The notes under the pieces were generated by a model. The model made no database searches. It had not been told where the DNA came from and saw only the letters and a program-made list of their open reading frames with translations. A stretch of 64,000 nt of DNA, taken from contig NZ_CALBWS010000009.1 of NCBI RefSeq assembly GCF_937468385.1, forward strand, positions 62,001-126,000, in the 5' to 3' direction. Shown piece after piece: positions 43,501-53,812 of this stretch; the first letter of the stretch is position 1, and the number at the start of each line of letters is the position of its first letter. Source of the DNA: Neobacillus rhizosphaerae (GTDB lineage Bacteria > Bacillota > Bacilli > Bacillales > Cytobacillaceae). The translations under genes were made by a program, and so were the position numbers.

Positions 43501-44507
43501 TAGTAAGGGTTAAATGTACGGAAAGTATCTGATGTATAAAAACCGCCATCATTAAATTTAAAGGAAATCGTTGGTGCATCATTATCAATAACATAGTTAA
43601 TCAATTTTTCAGAAAAATTCCCCGCTTTATCCAGAGCAGTAATTTTAACCGTATGAGATCCAACAGTCAGGTCAAGATCAGGAGTGGTGGAAATTTGTAA
43701 GTTCGGTTCTTGAATCGAATAATAACTCTTCACAATATCTTTTAAAGAGTCAGTGTTATAGACCCCGCCATCAACCAATACAGAATGAATCTCTGGTTTT
43801 GTATTGTCAATATAATATGTGACGGATGCTTGTCCTACATTATCATATTTATCAATGGCTTTAACTGTAACGGTATGTTCGCCTTCAGTTTTAGTATCCC
43901 ATCCAATTATCTCTGTTCTATAAGTACTTTGATCTTCAACGGTAAATTCCGGGCTGGACGATAACTGGCTGGATTGATAGAATTTCCCTTCGGTTGGCTT
44001 GGTAATGCTGACAACAGGCTTAACTTTTTCCCCTAACACCTCTACAGTTAATTTATCAACTGTATCATTTACAAGCGAATTTCCTGTGCCTGGTTTATTA
44101 TCATTAATTTTTATTTGAATTGGGACGTTGTAAGTTCCGGGTGCTACATTTGCATTAACAAAAATTTGAGCACCATCTACAACAGTAGAAAGTGTTTCCC
44201 CTGAATATGGAATATCCTTTGTACCCTTTGGAGGAACAGGGTTTTCTGGATAGCCGATATAGTATTTGGTGTCAACATGTATTGTCCCGGAGGTATTTTT
44301 TTGATTTCCGCCTGTATAGGCTAACTTAATTTTAAAATCCACCTTCTCTCCTGGGTAAACCTTAATAACCTTATCAGGAGCTGCTTCAAATTCTGGAGAT
44401 GAATCAACTAATTCAATGCCGGCAGCAATCGCAGATATGGCAGGGACCAATCCTGATAGTAACAGCGCTAACAACATGACAAGTGTTTTCTGTAATTTTC
44501 TTAACAT
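40536..44507 (-). CDS. Large secreted Ig-like-repeat protein with C-terminal PxKF domain
   Basis: 1323 residues. A signal peptide (1-29, MLRKLQKTLVMLLALLLSGL...) leads to an N-terminal beta-rich domain (30-160) and then about 14 Ig-like repeats of 75-85 residues, marked by thirteen (V/I)D(N/D)T(A/K)P linkers and TATDKAGN-type turns. The C-terminus (about 1215-1323) has TFKKNSTIPVKFEIYDG, the PxKF module. No LPXTG anchor, S-layer or cell-wall-binding repeat is visible, so it is probably released or held by another means. Repeats differ enough in DNA to read through. A stalk or adhesion role is inference. It lies convergent to the ParM locus. Confidence 0.9.
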   Translation of the reverse strand: MLRKLQKTLVMLLALLLSGLVPAISAIAAGIELVDSSPEFEAAPDKVIKVYPGEKVDFKIKLAYTGGNQKNTSGTIHVDTKYYIGYPENPVPPKGTKDIPYSGETLSTVVDGAQIFVNANVAPGTYNVPIQIKINDNKPGTGNSLVNDTVDKLTVEVLGEKVKPVVSITKPTEGKFYQSSQLSSSPEFTVEDQSTYRTEIIGWDTKTEGEHTVTVKAIDKYDNVGQASVTYYIDNTKPEIHSVLVDGGVYNTDSLKDIVKSYYSIQEPNLQISTTPDLDLTVGSHTVKITALDKAGNFSEKLINYVIDNDAPTISFKFNDGGFYTSDTFRTFNPYYEVKDDNLDNSTINASTPVLTEGTQSVTVSASDKANNHSTATANYIIDDTAPKVTINLENGKYYNASSLSKIGQLYTATDTNISTVIPTGFGTTDGHYYASVRAVDKAGNATEKDVEYYVDTTDPVITIDSDKIANGGFYKSSYLQELTNFYTVEDLNKDKVDVSPFDLTEGSHTLTIMATDKAGNSKTETITYTVDNTAPTISFNLTQNGFYHSKNLPENYYTTSDNNQVVSVVQSAYDKSEGTHELTVTAMDAAGNRTTATIKYTVDNIAPVVSIEKPKAGGYYKSADLPDDKPIYSIDEKNPYDFNIIGYNKKDESEHTVTIVATDAAGNVGTASVTYTVDNTKPTITTVLTNGGYYNADTLKQLGQYYTVQDTNLDPKSVKASDLIYTEGKHTAKISAVDKAGNEAEKTIEYTVDNTKPVITFKFDDNGFYTSEKFKTFAPYFTIDDENLDENTVDFNGLGFTEMKHELSVSAADKAGNSNSAKASYTIDDTAPEVSLTLETGKYYNLAALEKLGQYWTANDTNLFDVQHTPLATSDGTYTATVTAVDKAGNSTSKSVEYHLDNTPPVINIDETKLKDGGFYNAVYLKGLTAKPYTVTEVNPVTDNASDLKFDEGTYAYTVTATDKAGNTTTKTISYTVDNTAPTISLKLTESSIYTSQFLYEIGQYYSASDNNNDLTVSADPLIMGEDGTYTLRVTATDKAGNRSSVSITYTVDDTKPAVKFYLTNGKHYTTKALTEALTGPKTYYGVTDEHLIDVKADELQTGEGVHKLTVTAKDAAGNTTVSTITYTVDNTAPVIVGLHGLKDGQRFLVGQEVEVIPIVTDKLDSNPNLQFAQKLDTAKAGVHTVTVTATDQAGNTSTFKYSYHVYDFSGVQQPIEANGTSTFKKNSTIPVKFEIYDGIKQVNDAIATIQLVKITDQISGVPFDGISTSAASEGNLFRSNGQYIFNLGTRTLDEGQYKAIITILLDGKKVTKESPAFYIRK

Positions 44508-44842
44508 TCCTTCTTCCTCCTAGAAATAATAAATAATACCAAAGAAGGCCGGTTACACTACTAGCTCCATATAACCAAAGTGTCCAATGATAAGGTTATA
44601 TTTCAACGCTTCCCTTTATTAAAAAAATATCCACTCCTTCTATCACCCCCTAATATCTTGGAAAAATCCAATAGAGAAATTTAACAAAATAGTGCAAAAG
44701 TCATAAAATAGCTTGTACATTTCCATGTTATCTCGACATGAATTATTAAGAAAGAGATTTCGTTCGACAAAAAATACAAATGTAACGATATATAGAACAA
44801 TGATAAAAAACTAGATTAGCAGCTTACTAGTAACCAAGTTTA
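44508..44842. other. Intergenic region upstream of the Ig-repeat gene
   Basis: About 335 bp, AT-rich, with AGGAAGAAGGA ribosome site for the Ig-repeat gene at its left edge. No further gene or operator supported. Confidence 0.5.
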
Positions 44843-44884
44843 AATAAAAAAAAACAAGCCATGGCTTGTGTCATGGCTTGTTTC
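44843..44884 (-). terminator. Terminator after DUF4023 gene
   Basis: AAACAAGCCATG and CATGGCTTGTTT arms, 8-nt loop; on the minus strand followed by nine T. Confidence 0.95.
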
Positions 44885-44894
44885 TCTACAATGA

Positions 44895-45020
44895 TTAATG
44901 CCTATGATTCGGTAATTTCCCGCTTGGATTACCTTTGCCGTGGCGTTCTTTGTTTTTCTCGGCCTTTTCCTGATCTTCCTGCAGCTTTTCGACAAATGCA
45001 TGGGTGTCTTTGTTATCCAT
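44895..45020 (-). CDS. DUF4023-family small protein
   Basis: A 41-residue, highly charged peptide: MDNKDTHAFVEKLQEDQEKA then EKNKERHGKGNPSGKLPNH. The THAFVEKL...NK-RHGKG-PSGKLPN pattern is that of the DUF4023 family of Bacillus small proteins, whose function is unknown. AAGGAGG lies 9 nt before ATG, and a strong terminator follows, so it is a single-gene unit. Hydrophilic; likely cytoplasmic or spore core. Confidence 0.88.
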   Translation of the reverse strand: MDNKDTHAFVEKLQEDQEKAEKNKERHGKGNPSGKLPNHRH

Positions 45021-45104
45021 ATCGCTAAACCTCCTTGATAATTGAACCAATGTTAATGTAACCAGTCGACAAGGAAAACATGCAGACCGTGGTCGAAGGA
45101 AATA

Positions 45105-46572
<1,468 letters not shown>

Positions 46573-46748
46573 TTATTCTATTATTAATAAATAATCTAAA
46601 CAATATGAAAAATAGATAAGATTAATGCCATTATTAGATGAATAAAGAAAATGAGCTAACGGTCGGCCCTTTAGGCGGTTCATCGATTGAAATTTCCGCA
46701 TTTGTGATGGAAACATCCATTCACATAAGCTGAGAAAAGGAGTGGTAG

Positions 46749-47657
46749 GTGTTGGAGTTAAGACAGATTCAATATTTTATTGAGGTCGCAAAAAGAGAGC
46801 ATGTGACTGAGGCTGCTCACATCTTGCATGTTGCTCAGTCGGCAGTGAGCAGGCAGATTTTTAATTTGGAAGCTGAATTAGGAGTAAGTTTGTTTATTCG
46901 TGAAGGGCGGAATGTGAAGCTGACACCAATTGGATCTATGTTTTTAGAGCAAATGGAACAAGCGATGAAGCTAATTGACAATGCAAAACGAGAAGTGGAG
47001 GAATATTTAGATCCCGAGAAAGGAACGATTCGAATTGGCTTCCCAAGCAGTCTGGCAGCCTACACCTTGCCAACGGCCATTTCCGCCTTTCGTGAGCGCT
47101 ATCCCCATGTAAAATTCCAGCTGAACCAGGGTTCCTACCTGTCGTTAATCGATGGTGTCGTGAAAGGGGAATTTAACTTAGCGCTTCTTGGTCCGGTGCC
47201 TAAGAAGGAAAAAAAGATTAAAGGAAAAACGTTATTTACAGAAAATATCGTTGCCTTGCTGCCTTCCGGTCACCCTCTTGCCGAAAAACGCATTTTAAAA
47301 TTAAGTGAATTACGGGAGGATTCATTTATCCTATTCCCTAAGGGGTATATTTTACGTGAAATCATTGTCAATGCTTGCGAGCAGATAGGCTTTCATCCAC
47401 AAGTGTCCTTTGAGGGTGAGGATATTGATGCGATTAAAGGCTTGGTCTCCGCCGGCCTTGGTGTGACCCTTATTCCTGAAATCACGTTAATTGACAGCTA
47501 CCCCCGTTCAACGGTAAAAATCCCTATTACTGAGCCCGATGTCACCCGGACCGTCGGGGTTATTATTCCAAGTGAACGTGAACTGCTGCCAACAGAAAGG
47601 CTTTTTTATGAGTTTCTAAGTGAGTTTTTTAGTATTTTAGACAGGTTTCGGAATTAA
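46749..47657 (+). CDS. gltC: GltC-type LysR-family regulator
   Basis: A 302-residue LysR-type regulator with N-terminal winged helix (ELRQIQYFIEVAKREHVTEA, then AQSAVSRQIFNLEAELGVSLF) and a periplasmic-binding-like effector domain. The opening ELRQ-QYF-EVA-REHV-EAA and overall length are very close to Bacillus GltC, the activator of glutamate synthase. Start could be GTG 46749 (6 nt from AGGAG) or TTG 46752 (9 nt, giving the MELRQ start of GltC). The 236-bp divergent gap to gdhA suggests it controls gdhA and/or the YerD-like gene; in B. subtilis it controls gltAB, absent here. Confidence 0.87.
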   Translation: MLELRQIQYFIEVAKREHVTEAAHILHVAQSAVSRQIFNLEAELGVSLFIREGRNVKLTPIGSMFLEQMEQAMKLIDNAKREVEEYLDPEKGTIRIGFPSSLAAYTLPTAISAFRERYPHVKFQLNQGSYLSLIDGVVKGEFNLALLGPVPKKEKKIKGKTLFTENIVALLPSGHPLAEKRILKLSELREDSFILFPKGYILREIIVNACEQIGFHPQVSFEGEDIDAIKGLVSAGLGVTLIPEITLIDSYPRSTVKIPITEPDVTRTVGVIIPSERELLPTERLFYEFLSEFFSILDRFRN

Positions 47658-47792
47658 GGATCATGCACCAAAAGTTGGAGCGGATTTACTCCTTGTGCTA
47701 AAATTAGGATTAAATACATTTACACATTATATATATTATTAATAAGCTTCCTAGTTTAGCAGGATGGTGCCTGACACCCAATAAGGGGGGAT

Positions 47793-49421
47793 ATGAATTT
47801 GTTATTGACGGTTTTGATTATTTTATTGATTGTTTTTATCGGGGGCCCGATTTGTTTGTTTCTTTGGCTCCATTCTTTGGCGAAAAAACCACAGCATTCG
47901 ATTATCCGAGCACATCCGTATTTGGGCTGGATGCGCTACCTGTTAGAAAAAATGGGTCCTGAGCTCAGGCAATATTGGTTTGATAGCGATAATGGCAGCG
48001 GTCCCTTTTCGCGTGCGGACTTTTTGGGAATTGTCTTTTCTGCCAAATATCGCAGCGACCTGTTAAGTTTTGGCTCCAAACGTGACTTTGAAAAACCAGG
48101 CTATTATATTGCTAATGGTTTATTTCCGCTTTTAAATGAAGAATTAAAGGTCGACAATCAAGAAAAAATTCATGCGATGAAATACAAAATTGACCATGAG
48201 GGATTGTTTACTCGACGTGAACACCTTGAAAAGGATGAGGTTACACGCTGGCTCTATCCTGAAGAAGATGCCATCGTCGTTGGCCCTGAACGTGATATCC
48301 CTTGGAGACTTTGCGGACCCTTCGGTGCATCAGCAACATCTTATGGGGCGGTTGGCGAGCACTATATTCTTTCCACAGGCCATGGCAGCAGTATGGCTGG
48401 CGGTTCCTGGATTAATACCGGGGAAGGCGGAATCGCGCCGGAACATTTAGAAAGCGGTGCCGATATTGTCGCCCAAATTGGACCTGGCTTATTTGGCTAC
48501 CGTGATCCGGATGGGAATTTTTCGCTTGCAGAATTTAAATTGAAGGCAGAAGCAGCAAATATAAAAGCATTTGAACTCAAATTTGGCCAAGGGGCAAAAA
48601 TCCGCGGTGGCCATCTCGAAGGAACGAAGGTCACGCCAAAAGTGGCAAGCATACGTAAAGTACCCGTAGGCCAAACGATCAATTCGCCGAACCGCTTTCC
48701 ATTTTTGCATAACTCTTATGAAACCTTGCAGTTTATCAAAATCCTACAAGCTGAGGGTGGAAAACCTGTAGGTATTAAAATTGTCGTCGGCTATCATGCG
48801 AATCTCGATGAGTTTTTTGAGGCCATGAATCAACTGCAAATCTATCCGGATTTTATCACCGTTGATGGCGGTGAAGGCGGCACGGGTGCAACCTTTAAAT
48901 CAATGGCGGACAGCATGGGACTCCCGCTTTTTCCAGCCTTAATTGCTGTTGTTGATAAAGCCTGTCTGTTTGGTGTTCGCGACAAAATAAAGATTTTTGC
49001 TTCAGGAAAACTAATATCTGCCGATAAAATTGCGATTGCCCTTGGGATTGGAGCCGATGCGGTCAACTCTGCCCGCGGCTTTATGATTGCCAATGGCTGT
49101 ATAATGGCGATGCAATGTCATACGGGTAAATGTCCGGCAGGTGTAACGACAACCGATCCTAAATACCAAGAAGCGCTTGTGCCCGAGGAAAAGAAATGGC
49201 GTGTGATGAATTATATTATCAATGTCCGCCAAGGTCTTTTTGCCCTGGCAGCTGCTTGTGGCATCGATACACCGCGGAAATTCACGCGTGACCATATTGT
49301 TTTTAAAGCTGCCGATGGACGGGTGAAAAGATTGTCGGAATTGTATCCCCTACCGAGCTCCATGGGAGTTTTGCCGAAAAGACAGCTAAAGGACGAAGTG
49401 GAGAATTTAGATGTAGGGTAA
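47793..49421 (+). CDS. YerD-like glutamate-synthase-domain FMN protein
   Basis: A 542-residue protein with an N-terminal membrane segment (2-27), followed by the FMN-binding central domain of glutamate synthase: FGASATSYGAVGEHYILSTG, GLFGYRD, the FMN site FITVDGGEGGTGATF and a Cys cluster MQCHTGKCPAGVTT that could ligate an Fe-S centre. It matches YerD of B. subtilis in plan. It lacks the glutaminase domain of GltA, so it would need an external ammonia or electron source; activity is not established. ATG 47793 follows AAGGGGGG. A TGGTGCCTGACACC repeat lies upstream. Confidence 0.9.
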   Translation: MNLLLTVLIILLIVFIGGPICLFLWLHSLAKKPQHSIIRAHPYLGWMRYLLEKMGPELRQYWFDSDNGSGPFSRADFLGIVFSAKYRSDLLSFGSKRDFEKPGYYIANGLFPLLNEELKVDNQEKIHAMKYKIDHEGLFTRREHLEKDEVTRWLYPEEDAIVVGPERDIPWRLCGPFGASATSYGAVGEHYILSTGHGSSMAGGSWINTGEGGIAPEHLESGADIVAQIGPGLFGYRDPDGNFSLAEFKLKAEAANIKAFELKFGQGAKIRGGHLEGTKVTPKVASIRKVPVGQTINSPNRFPFLHNSYETLQFIKILQAEGGKPVGIKIVVGYHANLDEFFEAMNQLQIYPDFITVDGGEGGTGATFKSMADSMGLPLFPALIAVVDKACLFGVRDKIKIFASGKLISADKIAIALGIGADAVNSARGFMIANGCIMAMQCHTGKCPAGVTTTDPKYQEALVPEEKKWRVMNYIINVRQGLFALAAACGIDTPRKFTRDHIVFKAADGRVKRLSELYPLPSSMGVLPKRQLKDEVENLDVG

Positions 49422-49483
49422 TTTGTGATGAATGTTAATGGGAAACTGTGGAATCGAATTTTATCTGAATAGGTGGGTCGTCT

Positions 49484-50425
49484 ATGGCGCTGCCACAAAA
49501 TATTGTCCTTGCCAGCGGTATGTTAAATGACGGGTTAATCTTAAAAAGAGAAACCCTCTATAAAGGGATAAATGGAAGATGGGTAGAAAGATTCTATTTA
49601 TCCCCTTCGGAAAGCTATATTTTTAAACCATTAACGAATGATGGTCAATTAGGAAAAGAAGTATGGGTCCATGAGCATATTCTCTCCTTATTCCCAGCTA
49701 TTTTTCCTAAAATAATCTCCTACATGATTAGTGAAGATCCGGAATTGAATTGGATGATTCTTGAGGACCTTGGCCAGCTTTCACATGATTTTAATGAGAA
49801 AAGTGTTTTTGGTGTAATCAAGTGGACAGCTTGGTGGCATTCCCTTCCAGTTGAAAAATTTAGGGATGTTCCATTAGCAGGGTTGAAACCACGGGTCGAG
49901 GAAATTGCCGCCGATATTTGCTTGAAGAAGGATGAATTTCTTCGGTTACTGCCAGTTTTACAAATCGAAGAGCGGCACATTCAACATATTTACTCACTGC
50001 TTGATAGATTTGTATTTTCAAAGAAATTGGTTTTGTCGCATGGAGATTTGCATTTGGGGAATTATGCAATTGTGAATAATAAGCTGATGATTTTGGACTG
50101 GGAACATTCCCATTTAAATACACCATACTGGGATTTATATCATATTATTGACATGTCCCATCCCCTTTTTCCAAAGGAAATAACGAGCAAGTTTCGGGAG
50201 AGCGTTTTGAGATACTATCTTGACCACGTTAATCTGGAAATCGATGAAGCTGTGTTTATGAAGGAATATCATTTGTTCTCAGCTGTTTTCTCGATTTGGA
50301 TGATCTTACTTATTCAAAAAGACTTACAGGCTAACGATGGCAAATGGCCTGTGGATCAACTGAATGCTCAGCTGAAAGAGACTGTTGCTAGTCTTAAGCA
50401 ATGTGCCGCAGCTCTATATATTTGA
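49484..50425 (+). CDS. Aminoglycoside-phosphotransferase-fold kinase
   Basis: A 313-residue APH/choline-kinase-fold protein. Visible are the Lys-containing SPSESYIFKPL strand, the catalytic loop LVLSHGDLHLGNYAIVN (about residues 183-199) and the metal-binding LMILDWEHSHLNTPYWDLYH. It resembles small-molecule kinases rather than a resistance enzyme; substrate unknown. ATG 49484 follows AGGTGGG. A 14-codon frame (49431-49475) precedes it, possibly by chance. Confidence 0.87.
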   Translation: MALPQNIVLASGMLNDGLILKRETLYKGINGRWVERFYLSPSESYIFKPLTNDGQLGKEVWVHEHILSLFPAIFPKIISYMISEDPELNWMILEDLGQLSHDFNEKSVFGVIKWTAWWHSLPVEKFRDVPLAGLKPRVEEIAADICLKKDEFLRLLPVLQIEERHIQHIYSLLDRFVFSKKLVLSHGDLHLGNYAIVNNKLMILDWEHSHLNTPYWDLYHIIDMSHPLFPKEITSKFRESVLRYYLDHVNLEIDEAVFMKEYHLFSAVFSIWMILLIQKDLQANDGKWPVDQLNAQLKETVASLKQCAAALYI

Positions 50426-50426
50426 A

Positions 50427-50466
50427 AAAGCTAACCCGTGATTCGATTAGGGTTAGCTTTCTTTTT
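50427..50466. terminator. Bidirectional terminator
   Basis: AAAGCTAACCC and GGGTTAGCTTT arms, 12-nt loop, then CTTTTTT; sits between convergent kinase and pepT genes. Confidence 0.95.
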
Positions 50467-50473
50467 TGAAAAA

Positions 50474-51706
50474 TTAAGCCTTTTGTTCTGTAAGTTTAAT
50501 GATTTCAATAACGGTATTTGTTGCTTTGATCATATTATCGACAGAAATAAATTCGTACTTGCCGTGGAAGTTTTCGCCGCCGGTAAAAATATTGGGAGTT
50601 GGCAGCCCCATATAAGAAAGCTGTGAGCCATCAGTGCCGCCGCGGATTGGCTTAATAATTGGCTTGATGTCCAAGCTCACCATCGCCTCGTGAGCGATAT
50701 CGACAATTTCCATTACCGGTTTGATTTTTTCACCCATGTTGTAATATTGGTCGTTCAATTCGAGCAGGATGCTATCACTGCCGTATTTCCCCTTGAATTC
50801 GTTGACAATGTTTTCAATTGTCGTTTTTCTCGCATGGAAGTTTTCTCTGTCATGGTCTCTGATAATATAGTTTAGTTTTGTTTGTTCTACATCGCCGTTG
50901 AAGGATAGCAGATGGAAGAAGCCTTCGTACCCTTCGGTATGTTCAGGTGCCTCGCCAGCTGGCAGTTTGCTATGTAATTCCATCGCAATTTTCATTGAGT
51001 TGACCATTTTGTCCTTGGCTGAGCCAGGATGAATATTGGTACCTTTAATTGTAATTTTCGCTGCCGCTGCGTTGAAGCTTTCGTATTCTAACTCCCCGAG
51101 CGGACCACCGTCCACGGTATAAGCATAGTTGGCATTGAAGGCCGCAACGTCGAACTTATGTGGACCTCTGCCAATTTCCTCATCCGGGGTGAACGCAACG
51201 CGGACCTTACCGTGCTTGATTTCTGGATGGTTAATCAAGTAAGCCATCGCGGTCATGATTTCGGTGACGCCAGCTTTGTTATCGGCTCCAAGTAGGGTCG
51301 TGCCGTCGGTTGTGATTAAGGTGTGGCCTTTGTATTCTGGAAGGCTTGGGAAGTCCTTTGGTGACATGACAACCTTTAGGGATTTATTTAAAACAATTTC
51401 TTCGCCATCGTAGTTTTCAACGATTTGCGGATTGACATTTGTACCGGTAAAATCCGTCGCTGTATCTACATGGGCGAGGAAGCCGATGGTGGGTACTTGT
51501 TTTTCGGTATTGGACGGCAAGGTTGCCATCACATAGCCATTCTCGTCGATCGCTACCTCTTCCATACCAATCGTTTCTAATTCCTCGACCAGCATACGGA
51601 GCAGTGTCCACTGCCCTTCTGTTGATGGACAGGTTTCGCTGCTTTCATCAGACTGCGTGTCCACTTTTACATAGGAAGTAAATCTTTCAATGAGTTCATT
51701 TTTCAC
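50474..51706 (-). CDS. pepT: Peptidase T (tripeptide aminopeptidase)
   Basis: A 410-residue M20B zinc aminopeptidase. [12 protein letters not shown] (zinc His/Asp), [15 protein letters not shown] (bridging Asp), [15 protein letters not shown] (catalytic Glu) and [23 protein letters not shown] are present and in order, and length matches PepT. It removes the N-terminal residue of tripeptides in the cytosol. Start GTG 51706 with GGGAG about 11 nt upstream. Monocistronic, with the terminator just below. Confidence 0.97.
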   Translation of the reverse strand: MKNELIERFTSYVKVDTQSDESSETCPSTEGQWTLLRMLVEELETIGMEEVAIDENGYVMATLPSNTEKQVPTIGFLAHVDTATDFTGTNVNPQIVENYDGEEIVLNKSLKVVMSPKDFPSLPEYKGHTLITTDGTTLLGADNKAGVTEIMTAMAYLINHPEIKHGKVRVAFTPDEEIGRGPHKFDVAAFNANYAYTVDGGPLGELEYESFNAAAAKITIKGTNIHPGSAKDKMVNSMKIAMELHSKLPAGEAPEHTEGYEGFFHLLSFNGDVEQTKLNYIIRDHDRENFHARKTTIENIVNEFKGKYGSDSILLELNDQYYNMGEKIKPVMEIVDIAHEAMVSLDIKPIIKPIRGGTDGSQLSYMGLPTPNIFTGGENFHGKYEFISVDNMIKATNTVIEIIKLTEQKA

Positions 51707-51806
51707 TTTTTATTACACTCCCCTTTTTGGTTTTTGTTCATAAATATCATAACATTATGAGAAGTTGGTTACACGTTTTTCGGGAAATCGTTATCATGGA
51801 AAGTGG

Positions 51807-52009
51807 TTACTGTCGTATGAGCCTTAGTTACTGTCGGATAGAACAGAATTACTGTCGGATAGAACCGCATAACTGTCGGATAGCAAGGTAACTGTCGTAA
51901 AGAACTGTGTTACTGTCGGATAAGGCAGTATAACTGTCGTATAGAGCCGCATAACTGTCGGATAGAGCTGAATTACTGTCGGATAGAACGGAATTACTGT
52001 CGGATAACA
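51807..52009. repeat. 21-bp tandem repeat array (about ten units)
   Basis: Ten successive units begin T(T/A)ACTGTCG(G/T)ATAGA at a spacing of mostly exactly 21 bp (one unit is 19). The first eight to fifteen bases are nearly invariant, and the last six vary. The final unit overlaps the 3' end of the NERD gene, providing its stop codon (CAGTAA on the minus strand). No direct-repeat/unique-spacer pattern is present, so it is not a CRISPR. Confidence 0.95.
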
Positions 52010-52962
52010 AATTTCGCATTTTTTTGCCAAGGAGTAGTGTTATTGAAGTCCATTAAATAGGTCCGGTTTCTAAATGTTCCTTGGCATTGCCAATTCATAC
52101 TTTGTAAAATACGTTTTGCGACTTGAATATCATCAATATGCAGAAACTCCCTGCACTCACTATTCGTAATCGTCCGTTTAAAAACCAAAAACCACTCCAA
52201 CAAAGTTTTTTGATGGGCCAAGCGGTCTGTTGCTTGGCAAAAAGGACAAACCCAAGTCCTAACAATCTTAATCATCCCTAACCTACCGCACCCATCACAC
52301 CTTACCCCTGTTTGAAAGTCCCCAAAAGGTAAATCATATGTCTCACAAATTGGTTTTGGAATAAAACGCTGATGACTATTAAGGAGCTCAGCAGATAGCC
52401 AATTGAACGTTTCATTATCTAATTTTTTTGCTTTTTGTGGGATGCTTTTAATAAAAGAGGGAATCAAGTATGGATATAAAAGCTTGGTTTTTGCAGGGGG
52501 AACCGCAACAATTTGCTTCGGATAGGCCAGCACAATGGCCCCATAAATAGGGAGATGGATGTTCCGACTTCTAAGCCAATCAGTCAATAATTCGCAATTT
52601 CGTTCCAATTGGACAACAGGACTTTCAAAGCCATCTTTGTGCCCGTCGTCCCTGGTACGAAGTAACTGAGGAGGATTGTCCTTAAACTCAAGGACACCTC
52701 CAATATTTTTTACCTCTAAAACAACACCATACCAAGGTGTCATCACATAAGTGTCCATTTGAAACTTTACATCTGATGAGGGAGATAAATCGTGAAAAAT
52801 GTGGTTATCGAATGGAAATGACTGCTTCCGGAAAATCTCTGCGACCCTTTCCTCGCCTCCGATTCCAGCCTCTACTGAAGCTTGCATAGCGGCTAAGACA
52901 GGCAAGCTTGGATGGCCTGCAGACAGTCGATTTTGAGAAACGATTAAACCTTCTAATTTCAA
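51994..52962 (-). CDS. NERD-domain (nuclease-related) protein with zinc ribbon
   Basis: A 322-residue protein. Residues ~35-160 are a NERD domain: GGEERVAEIFRK, an IFHDL...QMDTYVMTPW stretch and VVLEVKNIGGVLEF, which hold the conserved Asp and ExK nuclease-like residues. A CxxC...CxxC zinc ribbon (CDGCGR...WVCPFC, residues ~232-252) and a C-terminal winged-helix-like part follow. Such proteins are thought to act on nucleic acid, but activity is unproved. The TTG start at 52962 is 7 nt after AGGGA. The final codons (VIRQ-stop) lie in the 21-bp array, so the C-terminus was probably altered by it. Confidence 0.88.
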   Translation of the reverse strand: MKLEGLIVSQNRLSAGHPSLPVLAAMQASVEAGIGGEERVAEIFRKQSFPFDNHIFHDLSPSSDVKFQMDTYVMTPWYGVVLEVKNIGGVLEFKDNPPQLLRTRDDGHKDGFESPVVQLERNCELLTDWLRSRNIHLPIYGAIVLAYPKQIVAVPPAKTKLLYPYLIPSFIKSIPQKAKKLDNETFNWLSAELLNSHQRFIPKPICETYDLPFGDFQTGVRCDGCGRLGMIKIVRTWVCPFCQATDRLAHQKTLLEWFLVFKRTITNSECREFLHIDDIQVAKRILQSMNWQCQGTFRNRTYLMDFNNTTPWQKNAKFVIRQ

Positions 52963-53096
52963 TGATGCATCCCTGTTTTTAACATTAATGGTCCTTCACC
53001 TCCGTAAAAATAGTACCTTCATCATGCATCGTAGCACATTCCGAAAAGTCGTACTATAAATTTCATATTTTTGTAAAAAATATAGATTGACCACCA

Positions 53097-53149
53097 TTGA
53101 CCGGGGGAGTCAACGGGAGTATAATGATTCTATTGACTGGTGTGGTCAA
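53097..53149. promoter_or_regulatory. TetR-gene promoter with two TTGAC-N7-GTCAA operators
   Basis: TTGACC (53097-53102), 17-bp spacer, TATAAT (53120-53125). TTGAC-CGGGGGA-GTCAA overlaps the -35 (53097-53113), and TTGAC-TGGTGTG-GTCAA lies downstream of the -10 (53133-53149), 36 bp apart. They are good candidates for the TetR's own binding sites. Confidence 0.88.
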
Positions 53150-53174
53150 CGACTTTAAAAGGAGGACTGCCACA

Positions 53175-53798
53175 GTGTTTTCGAAATTTCTCAACCTAGA
53201 TCAGGAAAAACAAGACCGAATCATCAATGCCGCCATTAAGGAATTTGCCCAGAAAGGATATGATAATGCCTCGACCAATGAAATCGTGAAAGAGGCTGGT
53301 ATTTCAAAGGGGTTGTTGTTCCATTATTTCGGCAATAAAAAGCAAATGTTTCTATTTTTGTTTGACTATTGTTATAGGCTCATTTCCGAACAGTTTTATC
53401 AAAGAATCGACTTAACGGAAAAGGACTTTTTCACAAGAATTCAGCAAGCGGTTTTGATTAAAATGGAACTACTCACAACATATCCAGACCTCTTCAAGTT
53501 TATTGAAGAAGCTTATTTGGAGGATTCAACGGAAGTTAAAGCGGATGTAGAAAAAAAGATTAAGGAACTGAACAGTATCAATATCGGAAAAGTTTACGAG
53601 GGTATCGATTTTTCAAAATTCCGAGATGACATGGATATCAAAAAGGTCTTAAAGATTATCACTTGGACCTTTGAAAAAATGAGTGAAGAAGAGCTTTTTA
53701 AGGCAAAGCTATCACCAACACATGAAATTGATTATGAAAAAATATTTCTTGAGGCAGAAGAGTATTTTGAGATATTAATGAAAACTTTTTATAAATGA
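53175..53798 (+). CDS. TetR-family regulator of the adjacent ABC exporter
   Basis: A 207-residue regulator with the TetR DNA-binding domain at about residues 14-60 (IINAAIKEFAQKGYDNASTN then GISKGLLFHYFGNKKQMF). GTG 53175 is 9 nt after AAAGGAGG; an upstream frame from 53097 covers the promoter and is rejected. The stop is 14 bp before the ABC ATPase gene, so regulator and transporter are co-transcribed, and the double operator upstream should control all of them. Its inducing compound is unknown. Confidence 0.92.
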   Translation: MFSKFLNLDQEKQDRIINAAIKEFAQKGYDNASTNEIVKEAGISKGLLFHYFGNKKQMFLFLFDYCYRLISEQFYQRIDLTEKDFFTRIQQAVLIKMELLTTYPDLFKFIEEAYLEDSTEVKADVEKKIKELNSINIGKVYEGIDFSKFRDDMDIKKVLKIITWTFEKMSEEELFKAKLSPTHEIDYEKIFLEAEEYFEILMKTFYK

Positions 53799-53812
53799 GG
53801 GGGGCTATCAAG

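Noticed and set aside
49431..49475. 14-codon frame as a leader peptide
   Set aside because: No regulatory codon run, no attenuator hairpin before the kinase gene, and weak ribosome site.
51807..52009. 21-bp array as a CRISPR
   Set aside because: Units run head to tail with only about six variable bases; there are no 30-40 bp unique spacers and no cas genes.
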